NCBI GenBank assembly: GCA_900554415.1
Contig: USGU01000032.1
Location: 1 to 7,971 of the forward strand
Reading direction: 5' to 3'
Source: an uncultured Lachnospiraceae bacterium
GTDB taxonomy: Bacteria > Bacillota > Clostridia > Lachnospirales > Lachnospiraceae
DNA length: 7,971 bases
This document shows positions 6,006-7,971 of this stretch, piece by piece. Under the pieces are notes generated by a model. The model made no database searches and was not told the origin of the DNA. It saw nothing but the letters and a program-made list of their open reading frames with translations. Made by a program: the position numbers and the translations under genes. The first letter of the stretch is position 1, and each line of letters starts with the position of its first letter.

Positions 6006-7359
6006 AAGCAAAGTCGATGAAGTGAAACAGATGCTGGAATATACACAGAAAGGAACTGCGAAAGCAACGGTTGGAAATTATATGGTTGTGCTGAGAAATG
6101 ATCCGCTTGTGCGTGAGAGTATGAAATACAACAAGCTGACAGGCAGGATTGATATTGTAAAAAAACTCTGGTGGAATGAGGAAGTCTGCAAGCTGGATGA
6201 TGATGGCAGGACTTATTTCTACTATTTCTTTGAACGCTATTACAAACTCACAAGTGAAAAATGTATGGATAAGGCACTCCGTATAGAAGCCAACAGCCGG
6301 GCATACCACCCGATCTGTGAGTATCTGGAACAACTGGAGTGGGACGGGCAGGAGAGAATCCGTTATGTCCTGCAACGGTATATGGGGGCAGATGCTTCGG
6401 ATTTTGTCTATGAGGTTGTGAAGCACTTCCTGATGGAAGCATTAAGCAGAATCTACCGCCCCGGTTGTAAAGCAGATGAAATGCTTTGTCTGGTAGGTCA
6501 GCAGGGAGCCGGAAAATCCACATTTTTCCGTTTTCTTGCATTGAACGATGACTGGTTTTCTGATGATCTGAAGCAGTTGAATGACAGTAAGATATACGAG
6601 CATCTCCGGGGACACTGGATTATGGAAATGTCGGAGATGATTGCTGCAATCAGTGCAAAGAGCAATGAGGAAATCAAGTCATTCCTGACCAGACAGAAAG
6701 ACACTTACCGGAACCCTTATGATAAATATGAGGAAGACCGGAAGCGTCAGTGTATCTTTGCAGGTTCAACGAACACAAGGCAGTTCATTCCTTTTGACCG
6801 TACCGGGGCAAGACGGTTCCTGCCGATTGCTATAGACAGCAGTAAGGCAGAGAAGCATATCCTCGATGATGAAAAAGAAGCCAGATCCTATTTTGACCAG
6901 TTGTGGGCAGAAGCAATGGAAATCTACTGGTCAACGGAGAATAAGAGCAGCCTGTTGAAGTTCTCAAAGGAAATGGAGCAGGAGATCAGTGAATACCGAA
7001 AACAGTTCACACAGGAAGATACGATGGCAGGAATGATACAAGGCTGGCTGGACGCTTATAAAGGTAGTCATGTATGTTCCGTCCAGATCTGGAAAGAAGC
7101 CTTTGACCATTTTGACCGGGAGCCGAAAAAATTCGAGACAAATGAGATCTGTTCTATTATGGATACGCAGATCACTGGCTGGAAGAGAGCCGGAGTCCAC
7201 AGATTTTCAAAGGAAGGATATGGCAGACAGAGAAGCTGGATCAGGGAAGGAGCAGAAGAAGAGGGTGGCAACGAACCGGATAAAGATGGATTTACAAAGC
7301 TGACGAAAGCAGAACAGTTGGAGCTGCCATTTGATCTGCCCGACAGAGAGAAAGGCTGA
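5920..7359 (+). CDS. VapE-type superfamily 3 helicase / replication initiator
   Basis: Probably a hexameric ATP-driven DNA helicase that opens an origin. The 479-aa product contains Walker A LVGQQGAGKST (191-201), with Lys199 and Ser200 as nucleotide-binding residues. HWIMEMSEM (232-240) is the Walker B region, FAGSTN (280-285) the superfamily 3 motif C with Asn285, and FDRTGARRF (292-300) supplies probable arginine fingers. This is the layout of the virulence-associated E (VapE) family, common in prophages and pathogenicity islands. Residues 1-180 are helical, with no primase-polymerase motif seen. The C-terminal part (about 365-445) has helices followed by RFSKEGYGRQRSW, resembling a winged helix that could bind the origin. 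It starts at TTG 5920 and overlaps the CHC2 gene by 86 nt. Repeats that look like an origin lie directly downstream. Confidence 0.9.
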   Translation: MSNAKEKIKEIATKKQKDAMKEMLRMVDKSKVDEVKQMLEYTQKGTAKATVGNYMVVLRNDPLVRESMKYNKLTGRIDIVKKLWWNEEVCKLDDDGRTYFYYFFERYYKLTSEKCMDKALRIEANSRAYHPICEYLEQLEWDGQERIRYVLQRYMGADASDFVYEVVKHFLMEALSRIYRPGCKADEMLCLVGQQGAGKSTFFRFLALNDDWFSDDLKQLNDSKIYEHLRGHWIMEMSEMIAAISAKSNEEIKSFLTRQKDTYRNPYDKYEEDRKRQCIFAGSTNTRQFIPFDRTGARRFLPIAIDSSKAEKHILDDEKEARSYFDQLWAEAMEIYWSTENKSSLLKFSKEMEQEISEYRKQFTQEDTMAGMIQGWLDAYKGSHVCSVQIWKEAFDHFDREPKKFETNEICSIMDTQITGWKRAGVHRFSKEGYGRQRSWIREGAEEEGGNEPDKDGFTKLTKAEQLELPFDLPDREKG

Positions 7360-7622
7360 TTTTGATGCCGAAAGGCTACTGATTACCCGGAAACTTACTG
7401 CTTGTTGACATTTTTGTTGACACCAAAATCCTTTGTATTTACCGGTGTTTCAGCTACTTTTTAACAGGTGTCAACAAGAACATTCAAAAAACTTTTCAAT
7501 AGTATTTTGGAAAACAGAAATAACTACCCGAAAAAAGTTTCAAACCTCATGTTGACACTTGCGTTGTCAGCGTGCCGATAAACTCCCGGCAGGGACAGAA
7601 GCAAACCTCTCTCTGTCGGGCA
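7337..7622. repeat. 15-bp inverted repeat bracketing the iteron region
   Basis: TGCCCGACAGAGAGA (7337-7351), which covers the last codons and stop area of the helicase gene, is the exact reverse complement of TCTCTCTGTCGGGCA (7608-7622), which lies just before tnpW. The arms are 256 bp apart and enclose all copies of the TGTTGACA repeat. A perfect 15-bp match is unlikely by chance in a window of this size. In RNA the arms could close a large loop; in DNA they could bound the origin cassette. Confidence 0.75.
7401..7561. repeat. Iteron-like TGTTGACA repeats, candidate replication origin
   Basis: The 282 bp between the helicase and tnpW (7360-7641) contain no convincing gene. TGTTGACA occurs at 7403-7410 and 7415-7422, inverted at 7469-7476, and again at 7550-7557. 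Extended forms are CTTGTTGACA (7401-7410), TTGTTGACACC (7414-7424) and GGTGTCAACAAG (7467-7478), so the first two copies form a dyad with the third. The first two are spaced 12 bp apart. AT-rich stretches lie between copies, notably 7479-7545. I saw no other copy in the window. In staphylococcal pathogenicity islands the origin consists of iterons flanking an AT-rich segment and follows the rep gene, so this may be the element's own origin. TTGACA is also the -35 consensus, so promoters are an alternative. Confidence 0.6.
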
Positions 7623-7641
7623 CAGGAAAGAAAGGAAATAG

Positions 7642-7815
7642 ATGATTATGGAAAAAATGATGAATAAAAAAACAGAGGGAAACACATTTACAAAGAAAAT
7701 CGGGCAGACAGTATATGTTGTCCGCTATCATTTCAATGAAGATGCAAAGGAAACCATGCAAGAAAAGATTAACCGGATGCTGGTTACAGAAGCAAGCCGA
7801 AAGGCAATGCAATAG
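7642..7815 (+). CDS. tnpW: TnpW family transposon-encoded protein
   Basis: The 57-aa product starts MIMEKMMNKK and contains FTKKIGQTVYVVRYHFNEDA (16-35), then the helix KETMQEKINRMLVTEAS. The pattern of Lys-Ile-Gly, a Tyr-Val strand, His-Phe and a Met-Gln-Glu-Lys-Ile helix matches TnpW, a small protein of Tn4451-like elements whose function is not established as far as I know. AAAGG (7631-7635) suits ATG 7642; a second in-frame ATG at 7648 would give a 55-aa form with a longer spacer. It is soluble, with no cysteine and no membrane segment. In Tn4451, as I recall, tnpW is the last gene, so its place here, after the relaxase and replication genes, suggests that the core of the element ends nearby. 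Confidence 0.82.
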   Translation: MIMEKMMNKKTEGNTFTKKIGQTVYVVRYHFNEDAKETMQEKINRMLVTEASRKAMQ

Positions 7816-7837
7816 ATAGGGGCAGAGACAATTGGAA

Positions 7838-7866
7838 TTGATATATGTTTGAGAATGTGATATGAT
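7838..7866 (+). promoter_or_regulatory. Near-consensus SigA promoter upstream of the last gene
   Basis: TTGATA (7838-7843), a 17-nt spacer and TATGAT (7861-7866), with an extended -10 TGA immediately before the -10, match the housekeeping promoter consensus closely. Transcription would start about 35 nt before the ATG at 7908. This is the clearest promoter in the window, and it gives the following gene independent expression from the element's core genes. Confidence 0.75.
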
Positions 7867-7907
7867 TTGAGCAACAAATCGCAATTTATATATAAAGGAG
7901 AATATTG

Positions 7908-7971
7908 ATGAAACTGTTTTTATGTTCGCACTTTTCAAGTGTAGGAAGTCTGATAAAGGAAGAAATTGAAA
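7908..7971 (+). CDS. Type 1 glutamine amidotransferase-like protein (5' partial)
   Basis: ATG 7908 follows AAAGGAGA (7894-7901), and the frame is open to the window edge. The first residues, MKLFLCSHFSSVGS, then a charged helix, resemble the start of small Firmicute proteins of the type 1 glutamine amidotransferase-like / peptidase E (S51) superfamily: a hydrophobic beta strand leading into a serine-rich loop. Only 21 residues are visible and the catalytic serine region would lie outside the window, so the name is tentative. It has its own strong promoter, and the surrounding DNA is visibly more AT-rich than the element genes. It could be cargo of the element or the first host gene past its end. 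Confidence 0.5.
   Translation, partial: MKLFLCSHFSSVGSLIKEEIE

Noticed and set aside
228..7394. Shared CCCGGAAAC at 228-236 and 7386-7394, considered as attachment site halves
   Set aside because: A 9-bp match is expected by chance in this length, the flanks do not match, and the second copy lies before tnpW rather than at a plausible element end.
7552..7582. Possible tnpW promoter TTGACA-N19-GATAAA
   Set aside because: Good -35 but the spacer is too long and the -10 is weak; the -35 is also one of the TGTTGACA repeats.
1..7971. Search for CRISPR arrays, tRNA and rRNA genes, insertion sequence ends, DnaA boxes and toxin-antitoxin pairs
   Set aside because: No regularly spaced repeats, tRNA or rRNA signatures, transposase genes, clear DnaA boxes or recognisable toxin genes were seen by eye.

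Overview
The window looks like most of a mobilizable island from a gut Clostridia-type Firmicute (Lachnospiraceae/Ruminococcaceae-like). The reasons are moderately AT-rich DNA, strong AGGAGG-type ribosome binding sites, nearly all genes on one strand, and protein families (DUF4368-type serine recombinase, TnpV, TnpW, CD1845-like) typical of clostridial transposons. No rRNA, tRNA or CRISPR was seen, and the species cannot be fixed from the window.

Layout. 1-83: 3' end of an unidentified gene. 84-311: non-coding leader with two successive bulged hairpins. 312-2195: large serine recombinase, overlapped by tnpV (2192-2575). 2585-3399: three small genes (59, 95 and 100 aa), one of them a membrane protein. 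3431-3478: terminator-like hairpin. 3479-3811: hairpin-rich region just ahead of the relaxase, the probable origin of transfer; it may also hold a 51-codon ORF. 3812-5245: MobV/Pre-type relaxase with the MobM-like active-site histidine. 5248-5296: probable terminator. 5352-6005: CHC2 zinc-finger protein without TOPRIM. 5920-7359: VapE-type superfamily 3 helicase. 7360-7641: non-coding, with four copies of TGTTGACA, AT-rich tracts and a 15-bp inverted repeat around them. 7642-7815: tnpW. 7838-7866: near-consensus promoter. 7908-7971: start of a probable type 1 glutamine amidotransferase-like gene.

How it may work. The order recombinase - tnpV - relaxase - tnpW recalls Tn4451/Tn4453-type mobilizable transposons. 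The recombinase would excise and integrate the element, and the relaxase would nick the adjacent oriT and be mobilized by another element's conjugation machinery, since none is seen here. Between the relaxase and tnpW lies a replication cassette (zinc finger, helicase, iteron-like repeats) laid out like that of phage-inducible islands, where the origin follows the rep gene. The most interesting proposal is therefore a Tn4451-like mobilizable element with its own helicase-origin module. The relaxase, zinc-finger protein and helicase all appear to start at TTG, suggesting deliberately low expression. This is inference from sequence and family knowledge; no search was run.
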